Positions 37,065 to 44,854 of a DNA stretch of 64,000 bases are shown here, in pieces. Below the pieces are notes generated by a model. That model was not told the DNA's origin, ran no database searches, and saw only the letters and a program-made list of their open reading frames with translations. The stretch is taken from positions 37,710 to 101,709 of IMG/VR virus record IMGVR_UViG_3300034107_000136, one strand, 5' to 3'. This DNA comes from a virus. Position numbers and translations under genes: made by a program. How positions within the stretch are numbered: the first letter of the stretch is position 1; each line of letters begins with the position of its first letter.

Positions 37065-37610
37065 ATGACGAAAACAAAACTGGTAGGAGGAATTATGGTT
37101 AGCATAATGGCAGTAACTTTTGTTACTGCTTCTGCTAATGCTGCTTCAACCGAACAGGTGTATGCTAAGTCAAATGCACCTATTGCGACGGAGGCTTTTA
37201 TGAATAAGCCTGTCGTGAAGATGGCTGTTCAAAAGCCAAAGATTACCTGTAAAAACTGGCTTGCTAGGGAACTAAAAAAGGCAGGATTTAAAGGAAGAGG
37301 ATTGAAGATCGCTTGGTCTATTGCTATGAGAGAAAGTGGAGGAAGGGCAGATGCCATTTCTTCTACTGGAGACTATGGAGTTTTTCAATTCAATCGCGCA
37401 GCGTGGGGAAAGCAACCTTGGTGGAATACATCAAAGATGCTCACACGCAACTACAATATCATGATTGCTTATAGCATTTCGCAACATGGTAGAACCTTTT
37501 ATCCTTGGGATATTGATGGTCGTGGAAATCACAAGGGCGCATATACATCTGCGTCTGTTTACAATAAGTACAAGTCGTGGTACAACAAGTATCCGACAAC
37601 CTGTAAGTAG
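37065..37610 (+). CDS. Secreted lysozyme/transglycosylase-like protein
   Basis: 181 residues. A signal peptide (basic start, hydrophobic core, ANA cleavage near residue 26) leads to a lysozyme-like domain at about 65-180. Its likely catalytic Glu is residue 90 in AMRESGG, followed by GDYGVFQFN, as in soluble lytic transglycosylases and Rpf-like proteins. It would be exported by the host Sec system and cut peptidoglycan. It has its own strong promoter, so it may act early or as a second lysin beside the M15-type enzyme at 44851. Confidence 0.8.
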   Translation: MTKTKLVGGIMVSIMAVTFVTASANAASTEQVYAKSNAPIATEAFMNKPVVKMAVQKPKITCKNWLARELKKAGFKGRGLKIAWSIAMRESGGRADAISSTGDYGVFQFNRAAWGKQPWWNTSKMLTRNYNIMIAYSISQHGRTFYPWDIDGRGNHKGAYTSASVYNKYKSWYNKYPTTCK

Positions 37611-37615
37611 TAGAT

Positions 37616-37665
37616 GGCGGGGTAGGGAAACCAATTCAACTAGGTGGCAACAACCCTATCCCGCC
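37616..37665 (+). terminator. Long-stem hairpin after the secreted lysozyme gene
   Basis: GGCGGGGTAGGG (37616-37627) pairs with CCCTATCCCGCC (37654-37665) through 12 base pairs, one G-T, around a 26-base loop. No T-run follows; a -10 box starts six bases later. It probably separates the lysozyme transcript from the terminase genes. Confidence 0.6.
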
Positions 37666-37670
37666 ACTGC

Positions 37671-37676
37671 TATACT
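37671..37676 (+). promoter_or_regulatory. -10 box before the small terminase gene
   Basis: TATACT, nine bases before the ATG at 37686, with no ribosome site between. The transcript would have a leader of two or three bases or none. Confidence 0.55.
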
Positions 37677-37685
37677 AGTGGCATT

Positions 37686-38210
37686 ATGATAGATATTATT
37701 GAACACATGGAGGAAGTAAACAAAGTAGCCTCCGAATATATAAAAGGATTTAATGAGACTGAGATCTCTAAAGAACTTGACATACCAAGAGCCAGAGTAT
37801 CTTCTCTTCTTAGAGAATGGAAAGCGATGGCGTCTAACTCAGAAGCAGTTAGATCAAGAGCAAGAGAAGCCCTTGCTGGAGCAGATCAACATTACAGTAA
37901 GTTGATCAAGCAATCCTATGAAGTTATTGAAGATGCAAACACTCAAGGTAGCCTTTCAGCAAAGACTGCGGCTATAAAACTTATTCTAGATATTGAATCT
38001 AAGAGAATAGATATGCTTCAAAAAGCAGGGTTGTTAGAAAATAAAGAACTCTCAGATCAGTTATTGGAAACAGAAAGAAAACAAGAACTACTGATGAAGA
38101 TCTTAGTAGAAGTATCTGGCAAGTGTCCAACGTGCAAACTAAAAGTTCTTGATCGCCTATCAGAAGTATCTGGTCCAAATGGAGATGCCGTGGTAATCCA
38201 TGAATCTTGA
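37686..38210 (+). CDS. terS: Probable terminase small subunit
   Basis: 174 residues from the ATG at 37686, chosen because of the -10 box just upstream. An N-terminal helix-turn-helix (residues about 22-45, NETEISKELDIPRARVSSLLREW) is followed by long helices for oligomerisation, and CPTC lies near the end. It overlaps the large terminase start by 11 bases. Small terminases bind the packaging site and stimulate the motor. The call rests on fold and position. Confidence 0.75.
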   Translation: MIDIIEHMEEVNKVASEYIKGFNETEISKELDIPRARVSSLLREWKAMASNSEAVRSRAREALAGADQHYSKLIKQSYEVIEDANTQGSLSAKTAAIKLILDIESKRIDMLQKAGLLENKELSDQLLETERKQELLMKILVEVSGKCPTCKLKVLDRLSEVSGPNGDAVVIHES

Positions 38211-39990
38211 TCTGTCAGAATTCCTTAGTGCCCTTGATGAGTCTCCATTTGAAGAGAGTCCAGTAGACCTTGACACATTCCTTCATGATCCCCAATATTT
38301 AGATCAGCCAGAACTATCACAGATCCAAAGAGATCTTGTAGAGGCCATGAGTCAAATCTATAAAGAAGATGATCTTATTAGGTTCATGGGATATGAAGAA
38401 GGTAAAGCACACTTTAAAAAATATACTAAAGCAGAGGTGCTTCTTCAGTTAGGCAAGGGATCTGGTAAAGATCACACATCCACCATTGGTTGTGCATACC
38501 TCGTATACAAACTCCTATGCTTAAAAGATCCCGCAAGATACTTTGGTAAACCACCCGGTGATGCTATTGATATTATCAATGTCGCGGTAAACGCTCAACA
38601 GGCAAAGAATGTATTCTTTAAAGGATTTAAGAATAAGATTGCTCGTTCCCCTTGGTTTGCAGGCAAGTATGATGCAAAGGCTGATAGCATTGAGTTTGAC
38701 AGAGCAATAACCGTATACTCTGGTCACTCTGAAAGAGAGGGCCATGAAGGACTCAATCTTATCTTGGCAATCCTTGATGAGATTTCTGGTTTTGCTCAAG
38801 ACTCTGCATCTGGAAACGAAAATGCAAAGACTGGTGATGCTATCTATAAAGCATTCCGTGCTTCTGTTGATTCAAGATTTCCAGACTTTGGAAAAGTAAT
38901 CCTGCTCTCATTCCCCCGATATCCAGGAGATTTTATCTCTAAGCGATATGACGAGGTAGTTGCTGAAAAAGATGTTGAACATAAGTCCCATACATTTGTT
39001 ATTAATGAAGAACTGCCACATGATTCACTAGATAATCAGTTTACTGTTGAGTGGACAGAGGATCATATAATATCCTATAAGTATCCAGGCATTTACGCCA
39101 TTAAGCGTCCAACATGGGATGCAAACCCAACAAGAAGAATTGAAGACTTTAAGATTGCATTCATGACTGATAACGCAGACGCTATGCAACGCTTTGCATG
39201 TATGCCATCATTCTCATCAGATGCATTCTTTAAGGATAAGAGTGTTCTTGAAAGAGCAATGTCTCTGCATAACCCCATAGATCAGTTCAAGCGGGTAGAA
39301 CCAGTATGGCAGCCTCAAGAGGGTGTTCGATACTATGTTCATGCTGACCTTGCCCAGAAGCACGACAAGTGTGCTGTTGCTATTGCTCATGTGGATAAGT
39401 GGGTTCAAGTAAGAACATTCAACGACTATACACAGATTCATCCATTTATTATTGTAGATGCAATTGTTTGGTGGGAGCCAAGAAAAGAAGGTCCAGTCAA
39501 CCTATCAGAAGTAAAGGATTGGATTGTTGATCTGCGTAGGCAAGGATTTAGCCTAGGTCTTGTTACGTTTGACAGATGGCAATCATTTGACATTCAACAA
39601 GAACTACAATCTGTAGGAATTAAAACAGATACTCTTTCTGTAGGAAAGAAACACTATGAAGATCTTGCAATGCTCTATTACGAGAACCGTGTAGTGATGC
39701 CTCACATAGACATTCTCTTACAAGAAATGAGCGAGTTAAGAATTGTAAGTGACAAGAAGGTCGATCACCCCAGAAAAGGCTCTAAGGATCTCTCAGATGC
39801 CGTTACAGGGGCGGTATACAATGCAATAGCGCACAGCCCTCGTAATGCTAATCAAGAGATTGAAATTCATGACTGGAAATCAATAAATAAAAAACATGTT
39901 ACAGATGCTAATGAAGACAATAAACGGTGGGAACCAAAGGAAATGCCAGACGACATTGCTGATTTCCTTGACTCATTTAATATGCTGTAG
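38200..39990 (+). CDS. terL: Terminase large subunit
   Basis: 596 residues. The ATPase domain has a Walker A-like GKGSGKD near 86-92 and Walker B LILAILDEIS near 186-195. The RNase H-like nuclease domain shows HADLAQKHDKCAVAI near 381 and DLSDAV near 529, the metal-binding acids. It packages DNA into the prohead and cuts the concatemer. It lies 38 kb from the capsid gene in this window rather than beside it. Confidence 0.9.
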   Translation: MNLDLSEFLSALDESPFEESPVDLDTFLHDPQYLDQPELSQIQRDLVEAMSQIYKEDDLIRFMGYEEGKAHFKKYTKAEVLLQLGKGSGKDHTSTIGCAYLVYKLLCLKDPARYFGKPPGDAIDIINVAVNAQQAKNVFFKGFKNKIARSPWFAGKYDAKADSIEFDRAITVYSGHSEREGHEGLNLILAILDEISGFAQDSASGNENAKTGDAIYKAFRASVDSRFPDFGKVILLSFPRYPGDFISKRYDEVVAEKDVEHKSHTFVINEELPHDSLDNQFTVEWTEDHIISYKYPGIYAIKRPTWDANPTRRIEDFKIAFMTDNADAMQRFACMPSFSSDAFFKDKSVLERAMSLHNPIDQFKRVEPVWQPQEGVRYYVHADLAQKHDKCAVAIAHVDKWVQVRTFNDYTQIHPFIIVDAIVWWEPRKEGPVNLSEVKDWIVDLRRQGFSLGLVTFDRWQSFDIQQELQSVGIKTDTLSVGKKHYEDLAMLYYENRVVMPHIDILLQEMSELRIVSDKKVDHPRKGSKDLSDAVTGAVYNAIAHSPRNANQEIEIHDWKSINKKHVTDANEDNKRWEPKEMPDDIADFLDSFNML

Positions 39991-39996
39991 TATAAT
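39991..39996 (+). promoter_or_regulatory. -10 box
   Basis: TATAAT starting at the base after the terminase stop codon, 24 bases before the ATG at 40020, with ribosome site AGAAAGG between. Confidence 0.6.
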
Positions 39997-40019
39997 TTTC
40001 ATATCAGAAAGGTAACAAT

Positions 40020-40202
40020 ATGGTTATATCATTTCTAATTGCTACGTTAATAATATTTTTATTAAACTTATTCATAACTCTGCTTTCTATTTCAAATCAG
40101 TACGGAGATGATCAAGAAGGCGTTGAGGTCTTTAGGGTAATAACATTAGGAGCAGTCTTAGTAATGATTACTTGGAATATAGTCGCCATAGTGTATATAT
40201 AA
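40020..40202 (+). CDS. Small membrane protein with two transmembrane segments
   Basis: 60 residues. Hydrophobic segments at about 2-22 (VISFLIATLIIFLLNLFITLL) and 38-60 are separated by an acidic loop (QYGDDQEGVE). Size and topology fit a holin, and the lysin genes at 37065 and 44851 are a few kilobases away, but this is only a candidate. It has ribosome site AGAAAGG. Confidence 0.65.
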   Translation: MVISFLIATLIIFLLNLFITLLSISNQYGDDQEGVEVFRVITLGAVLVMITWNIVAIVYI

Positions 40203-40207
40203 ATCAA

Positions 40208-40281
40208 GCGTCACGGCTGGCTGGTGGTCAGATGGTGTCTTATATACATCCTAGAGTTGGGTTCAATCCCCAAGTGACGTA
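40208..40281 (+). tRNA. tRNA-Ile (anticodon TAT)
   Basis: 74 bases. The acceptor GCGTCAC pairs with GTGACGT; the T arm is TTGGG-TTCAATC-CCCAA. The anticodon stem GGTGT/ACATC closes the loop CTTATAT with TAT at 40241-40243. Position 8 is G rather than U. It stands alone, 8 kb from the main tRNA group, and would read the AUA codon. No CCA is encoded. Confidence 0.78.
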
Positions 40282-40290
40282 CAATTGTTA

Positions 40291-40296
40291 TATAAT
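40291..40296 (+). promoter_or_regulatory. -10 box after tRNA-Ile
   Basis: TATAAT ten bases after the tRNA, 20 bases before the ATG at 40317, with ribosome site AAAGGAG. Confidence 0.6.
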
Positions 40297-40316
40297 TATA
40301 CAAAGGAGTTGATAAA

Positions 40317-40652
40317 ATGCCAATGTTATATTTACTAATGATTATTCCGTGGGCATTGACAGTAGTACTGTTATCCTATATAATTGTAAAGAATAATAAC
40401 AGAGATTTAGAAGAAGGTTATGATGATCTTAACATTGAAGATGAAGGTGATCATAAAATAATTCGTGCTGCAATATACGACAGTAAAGCATTCTGGGTTG
40501 ATGAAAATATATTCTACGAATCAGAAGTTATTAGAGAGCCAGACTGGTCTACAGCAAGACCAATCGACACAATGAAATTGTCAGAGAAATCTTTAAGCAA
40601 TCTATTAAAGATTCTTGATGATCTAAAAGAAAATGAAAAGGAAGAGCGATGA
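40317..40652 (+). CDS. Membrane-anchored small protein
   Basis: 111 residues. One N-terminal transmembrane helix (residues 3-25, MLYLLMIIPWALTVVLLSYIIV) is followed by an acidic soluble domain. Ribosome site AAAGGAG. The next gene overlaps it by four bases. Function unknown; a lysis or membrane-remodelling role is possible. Confidence 0.68.
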   Translation: MPMLYLLMIIPWALTVVLLSYIIVKNNNRDLEEGYDDLNIEDEGDHKIIRAAIYDSKAFWVDENIFYESEVIREPDWSTARPIDTMKLSEKSLSNLLKILDDLKENEKEER

Positions 40653-40996
40653 ATGTGGCAGTGCAAGGAACAAAAAACTTTATTGAATACAATGTGTTTA
40701 TGCGTGCGATGGGGGTAGCCCTATCATCTATTGCTGATGATGATGAATTTAATGTATATACTGTTGGTCCAGCACAAGTAAACTCCTTCACTTCAGAGTT
40801 CTGCAATATGTCAGAAGGAGGGCTGATGAGAAGAGGAATCAAGACAAGATTCTTTAAAGTTCCATCATCCTATATTGAAAAGAACGCCAAAACATTCGAC
40901 TACTTTGCCTTTCTTTCTTCCCCAAATGAGCGACCTTCAAGTCTGGTCACATACATGGAACTTATGGGAGTAGAAACTGGCATCTTTAGATATTAG
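40649..40996 (+). CDS. SLOG/DUF2493-like Rossmann protein
   Basis: 115 residues with an ATGA overlap. It begins NVAVQGTKNFIEYNVFMRAMGVAL and later VYTVGPAQVNS, the layout of SLOG-type Rossmann domains that bind nucleotides or nucleotide-derived signals. The match is by pattern, so moderate. The neighbour is a deaminase, so nucleotide metabolism or signalling is plausible. Confidence 0.6.
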   Translation: MNVAVQGTKNFIEYNVFMRAMGVALSSIADDDEFNVYTVGPAQVNSFTSEFCNMSEGGLMRRGIKTRFFKVPSSYIEKNAKTFDYFAFLSSPNERPSSLVTYMELMGVETGIFRY

Positions 40997-41005
40997 GATG
41001 TGAAC

Positions 41006-41365
41006 ATGCTCTCAAGAAGAGATACTGCATACCTTAGTGTTGCCAGATACTGTGCAGCAAAGTCAGTTGCTAGGAATACTCATGGAGCCGTTGTTGTTAA
41101 GGGCGGTAGAGTTCTAGGAATTGGATGGAATAAGAATAGAAATAACCCCACAAAGGTTTCTCCAGAACATATTAAGACTGAATGTTCATACCATGCAGAA
41201 GAAGTTGCAATTCGGGAAGCAGGGAAAGATAACGTTCGTGGGGCTATAATCTATGTGGCAAGAATAAGTAAAAATGGTAGTGATAGAGATAGCAAGCCGT
41301 GTTCAAATTGCGCTGCTCTTATTGAGCAGGTAGGAATTAAGCGAGTTATCTTTACATCTCAATAG
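41006..41365 (+). CDS. dCMP/cytidine deaminase family protein
   Basis: 119 residues from the ATG at 41006 (AGGA seven bases upstream); a GTG at 41000 is less likely. Zinc-binding HAEE lies near residue 65-68 and PCSNC near 98-102, the signature of the cytidine/deoxycytidylate deaminase fold. It would deaminate dCMP to dUMP or act on a related base, adjusting nucleotide pools during replication. Confidence 0.85.
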   Translation: MLSRRDTAYLSVARYCAAKSVARNTHGAVVVKGGRVLGIGWNKNRNNPTKVSPEHIKTECSYHAEEVAIREAGKDNVRGAIIYVARISKNGSDRDSKPCSNCAALIEQVGIKRVIFTSQ

Positions 41366-41374
41366 GAGAATATA

Positions 41375-41605
41375 ATGATTGTAACTAATTTAGAGCAAAT
41401 GGAAACCATTGTTTCATCACGAAAAGATTTGTCTTGGGATGGTTGGAACGTAGTAAAGCATAGCACTAGCAGCAACGCTATGTATTCAGTTGATGGAGAG
41501 TTTAAAGGTGGTAAGTGGATGAAGAAGAAAGTATTTCCTCTTACAGAGACTGGATGGAATATTTCAATCGTAGCAGGGAAACATGATGCACAGTTGGAAA
41601 AGTGA
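41375..41605 (+). CDS. Hypothetical small protein
   Basis: 76 residues with ribosome site AGGAGA. Aromatic and basic, with alternating strands (WDGWNVVKHSTSSNAMYSVDGEF, WMKKKVFPLTETGWNISIV). The end overlaps the WhiB gene by 23 bases. Not recognised. Confidence 0.68.
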   Translation: MIVTNLEQMETIVSSRKDLSWDGWNVVKHSTSSNAMYSVDGEFKGGKWMKKKVFPLTETGWNISIVAGKHDAQLEK

Positions 41606-41867
41606 TGCCAAATGCTTAGGAAAAGATACAAATCTATTCTTTGATAAGTATGAAGAAGATAAGGTTATAGCAAAAAAGGTAGACGCCTTTTGCCAATCAT
41701 GCAAAATGAACAGGATGTGTTTTTCTACTGGATTCTCTGGTAAAGAGTGGGGGGTATGGGGTGGAGTTTATCTAAAAGATGGTAAAATAGATAAAGAACA
41801 AAACTCCCATAAGACTAGAGAAGATTGGTCTAACACTTGGGAGTCATTAACTACGGAGATAAATTAA
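41583..41867 (+). CDS. WhiB-family iron-sulfur regulator
   Basis: 94 residues. Cysteines at 11, 37, 40 and 46 (C-x25-C-x2-C-x5-C) and GVWGG at 57-61 are the WhiB signature. The protein binds a 4Fe-4S cluster and usually works with the main host sigma factor. WhiB proteins occur only in Actinobacteria and their phages, so this is one of the best host indicators in the window. It may redirect host transcription or block a host WhiB; that is inference. Confidence 0.9.
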   Translation: MMHSWKSDAKCLGKDTNLFFDKYEEDKVIAKKVDAFCQSCKMNRMCFSTGFSGKEWGVWGGVYLKDGKIDKEQNSHKTREDWSNTWESLTTEIN

Positions 41868-42118
41868 TGTATACACCAGAGGTTGGAATGGCTATCAGAG
41901 CAGTTAAAATTCCAGTAGACATGTCTGTTGACATTGTTGATTATGGAAAATACCTTGGCATTAGATTTTACGAAAGCGAGTGGCAGCATATTAGTGAATA
42001 TGAAAGAACTAAAATGGCTGCCTATTTTGAATTAATTAGAAGGATCATTAAGAGTAAGGGTCTTGAGTCAACTCTAGATCCTATTTACGATAAACCCGGA
42101 ATTCAGGTATTGTCATGA
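41867..42118 (+). CDS. Hypothetical small protein
   Basis: 83 residues from the ATG at 41867, which overlaps the WhiB stop (TAATG); GGAGA lies upstream. Helical C-terminal half (EYERTKMAAYFELIRRIIKSK). Its stop overlaps the glycosyltransferase start. Not recognised. Confidence 0.68.
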   Translation: MYTPEVGMAIRAVKIPVDMSVDIVDYGKYLGIRFYESEWQHISEYERTKMAAYFELIRRIIKSKGLESTLDPIYDKPGIQVLS

Positions 42119-43185
42119 GTATATTTATTTCAATTGCTGGATACCGTGATACGGAGTTACCTAAAACAATTAAAAGTTTATACAATAACGCTGACAAACC
42201 TGAAGAACTTTATTTTGGAATTGTATCTCAAGATCTTAAAAATAAACATCCAGACGTTAGTTGGCTTGGAGATCAGGCAAAAATATATGAGATGCACGCT
42301 AGAGATGCAAAGGGTGCAGGCTATGCAAGAAAAATTGCGATGGAGTTGTATGAAGAAGAGGATTACTTTCTTCAAACTGATTCTCATATGCGATTTATTA
42401 AGGGTTGGGACACTAAATTAAAAGATATGCTTTTAGAATCTCAAAAGTTATCTAAAAATAAAAAGGTAATCCTCAGTCAGTTCCCTGCACCCTACACCAT
42501 CCACTCAGATGGTAGGGATTATTATGAAAAAGGAGATCCAGACTTTTGGGATGATGTGTCTTGGACAAGTGTGGTTAATACTTGGACTGGTGTTTGGGCT
42601 GGCAATAGAGAAGTCATGGAAGATAAAACAAAGCCCATGAAGTCTCACACTGTTCTTGCTGGGCTACTCTTTACTATTGGAGACTTTGTAAAAGAAATTC
42701 CATACGATGAAAGAATATGCTTTATGGGTGAAGAGTTGTGTATTGCAATGAGAGCCTACACTAGAGGTTGGGACATATATGCACCTAACGAAATGGTGTG
42801 TTGGCACTTCTATAAGCGTGAGAATAGACCAAAGGTATGGAATGATAATACTGGTGTTCGTTCTTGGACAGACATTGAAATGAAATCTCAAAAAGTTCAG
42901 AGAGATGTTATTCTAGGTATTGAGCAAGGTGTTTATGGAATAGGCGACTACGACAAGTATGTTGAATATCAAGAAATGATTGGAATAAACTTTGCTGATT
43001 TTTATACAAACAGCATAGACCGTAAAGTTAATTTAGGATTGCTTACTCAAGAAACTATTTTTGATGAAGAATTTAATATGATCGAAATATCAATAACTGG
43101 GTACTGTAACTCTGGTCTTCATGAAGAATGTTTTGCAAAAGATAACTGTCATTGTATTTGTCACGAAGGAGAAAAAAATGTCTGA
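42115..43185 (+). CDS. Glycosyltransferase, GlcNAc-transferase family-like
   Basis: 356 residues, ATGA overlap. A GT-A fold begins IFISIAGYRDTELPKTIKSLYNN, as in the family PF11397. AKGAGYARKIAMELY at 65-79 and the acidic QTDSHMRF motif near 87-94 likely bind nucleotide sugar and metal. The C-terminal 25 residues form a Cys/His patch (C-N-SG-LHEEC, then CHCICH) that recurs at 53356. It probably adds sugar to a phage or host target. Confidence 0.8.
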   Translation: MSIFISIAGYRDTELPKTIKSLYNNADKPEELYFGIVSQDLKNKHPDVSWLGDQAKIYEMHARDAKGAGYARKIAMELYEEEDYFLQTDSHMRFIKGWDTKLKDMLLESQKLSKNKKVILSQFPAPYTIHSDGRDYYEKGDPDFWDDVSWTSVVNTWTGVWAGNREVMEDKTKPMKSHTVLAGLLFTIGDFVKEIPYDERICFMGEELCIAMRAYTRGWDIYAPNEMVCWHFYKRENRPKVWNDNTGVRSWTDIEMKSQKVQRDVILGIEQGVYGIGDYDKYVEYQEMIGINFADFYTNSIDRKVNLGLLTQETIFDEEFNMIEISITGYCNSGLHEECFAKDNCHCICHEGEKNV

Positions 43186-43348
43186 GAATAACGATAGACT
43201 AATTAGTAACATGAACGCTGCATCTAGTAATATCAGAAAGATTATTGCTGGCAAAGGCGGGGACGGAGCAGAAAAAAAGTATGGTCAGGCATACCAAGAA
43301 CTGGTAAAGGTTGGACTAAAACCACAACTGCGTAAGAGATATAGATGA
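43178..43348 (+). CDS. Hypothetical basic small protein
   Basis: 56 residues from the ATG at 43178, with ribosome site GAAGGAG, overlapping the glycosyltransferase by 8 bases. Polar and basic, ending KPQLRKRYR. Not recognised. Confidence 0.6.
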   Translation: MSENNDRLISNMNAASSNIRKIIAGKGGDGAEKKYGQAYQELVKVGLKPQLRKRYR

Positions 43349-43980
43349 ATCAAGATGTCATCATTCCTTGGAGGAACGTAGGAGAGCCTTGGAGAAAGAA
43401 ACATTTTAATTTTCTCTTGGACTACTACTCCAAAAACTTTAATATAATTATTGGAAACAATGAGGGTGAGTTTAATAGGTCTGCGGCAAGAAATAGAGGA
43501 GTTGCAGAAAGCACCAGTTCCGTTTCTGTAATCATTGATGCTGACAATTATATCCCTATTAATCAAATACTAGATGCAGTTAGGGCGGCAGAAAGAAAAG
43601 ACATATTAGTAAAACCATTCTCTTCATTTGGATACTTAACTGAAGAATCCACAAACTTGTTTTATGAATACTATTATAATCAGTATATGGACTTCAGTCC
43701 CACATACATAGAACCCCCACAAAAAGATTTTACTGGAGGAGCCTATGTTATGAAGAAATCTCTTTGGCAGGATCTTGGGGGAATGGACGAAGGTTTTGTT
43801 GGATGGGGTGCAGAAGATGATGCATTTCATTTATTATGCAAGAACAAAGAAATAGCAATAAAGTATATACCTGGGATTGATCATCACCTTTATCATCCTG
43901 CATTCAGAATAACGTCTGAGTTTAACTATAATAAATTAATGAAGGAGTATGTACATGGGAACAAGTCATCCAGAAAGTAG
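43345..43980 (+). CDS. Glycosyltransferase, GT-A fold
   Basis: 211 residues, ATGA overlap. The motif NRSAARNRGVAES near 43-55, the acidic IIDADNYIP near 62-70, and GWGAEDDAFHLLC near 153-165 match family 2/galactosyltransferase-type enzymes. It overlaps the methyltransferase gene. Together with the previous enzyme it forms a sugar-transfer cassette of unknown acceptor. Confidence 0.82.
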   Translation: MNQDVIIPWRNVGEPWRKKHFNFLLDYYSKNFNIIIGNNEGEFNRSAARNRGVAESTSSVSVIIDADNYIPINQILDAVRAAERKDILVKPFSSFGYLTEESTNLFYEYYYNQYMDFSPTYIEPPQKDFTGGAYVMKKSLWQDLGGMDEGFVGWGAEDDAFHLLCKNKEIAIKYIPGIDHHLYHPAFRITSEFNYNKLMKEYVHGNKSSRK

Positions 43981-44464
43981 ACCTTGGGTACTAGATAAAA
44001 TTATTAAGAATGATATTAAATCAATCATTGATATTGGTGCTGGGTCAGGAACATATTATGATGCACTAAAACAAACAAGATACAAGGGCACCATTGATGC
44101 TGTAGAAGTTTGGGAACCATATGCTATTGAGTTTAATTTAAAGAAAAAGTATAAGAAACTTTGGATAGAAGATGTCAGAACCTTTGATCGCTTTCATCAT
44201 GACCTAGCCATCTTTGGAGATGTGTTAGAGCACATGACAGTAGACGAAGCACTTGATGTTTGGAATAGGGCATCAAAGTACTGTGCGTTTGCAGTTATCT
44301 CTATACCAATTATTGAGTATCATCAACACGCTATAAATGGCAACCCATATGAGGAGCACATTAAAGAGGATTGGACTCATCAAGAGGTTCTTGACACGTT
44401 CCCCCACATCATTGATTCTTGGCAGGGTGAAGTTGTTGGAGCATATTGGGCAAAGTTTAGATAA
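43955..44464 (+). CDS. SAM-dependent methyltransferase
   Basis: 169 residues from the ATG at 43955, seven bases after AAGGAG; an ATG at 43949 is too close to that site. Motif I IIDIGAGSGTY lies at 24-34, an acidic VEVWEPY strand near 51-57, and DLAIFGDVLEHM near 82-93, typical of class I methyltransferases. It may modify a sugar, protein or small molecule in the same cassette as the two glycosyltransferases. Confidence 0.82.
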   Translation: MGTSHPESRPWVLDKIIKNDIKSIIDIGAGSGTYYDALKQTRYKGTIDAVEVWEPYAIEFNLKKKYKKLWIEDVRTFDRFHHDLAIFGDVLEHMTVDEALDVWNRASKYCAFAVISIPIIEYHQHAINGNPYEEHIKEDWTHQEVLDTFPHIIDSWQGEVVGAYWAKFR

Positions 44465-44476
44465 AAGGAATAAATT

Positions 44477-44683
44477 ATGTATGTTGCAAAATTTAGTAGA
44501 GATTCAATCTTCTGGATAGTAACTATATTTGAAAAACGTTGGTCTGAATCAATGCTATCAAATGAATTAATTGAAATAAACAGAAAAGTATTTATACTAC
44601 ATTCCAGTGGATATCGTTGGATCAACTCAGAAATTTCTAGAATTCTATTCGATCAACATAAATTAGAGATAGTAAATGGATAG
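44477..44683 (+). CDS. Hypothetical small protein
   Basis: 68 residues, ribosome site AAAAGGA. Sequence SIFWIVTIFEKRWSES and SSGYRWINSEISRILFDQ suggests a small alpha/beta fold. Not recognised. Confidence 0.6.
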   Translation: MYVAKFSRDSIFWIVTIFEKRWSESMLSNELIEINRKVFILHSSGYRWINSEISRILFDQHKLEIVNG

Positions 44684-44685
44684 AA

Positions 44686-44694
44686 TGATAGAAT
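44686..44694 (+). promoter_or_regulatory. Extended -10 promoter for a leaderless small gene
   Basis: TGATAGAAT, a one-base variant of the extended -10 box, with seven bases before the ATG at 44702. No ribosome site. Confidence 0.5.
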
Positions 44695-44701
44695 AGTATG
44701 T

Positions 44702-44854
44702 ATGGTAGCCATAAGTGATATATATGAAGACTCAGACACATATGTTTGCATAACCCATAAGCAGTTAATGCCATGCATTCAAGAAGGTAATCATCTAGTA
44801 TCAAATTGGGTTTCAGATGTACAAAAAATCTTAAAAATAATGGAGAAAACATGA
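44702..44854 (+). CDS. Hypothetical 50-residue protein before endolysin
   Basis: Reads MVAISDIYEDSDTYVCITHK, a middle with CIQEG, and ends KILKIMEKT. The start is set by the -10 box seven bases upstream, and its stop overlaps the endolysin start as ATGA. Translation of the endolysin may be coupled to it. Not recognised. Confidence 0.6.
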   Translation: MVAISDIYEDSDTYVCITHKQLMPCIQEGNHLVSNWVSDVQKILKIMEKT

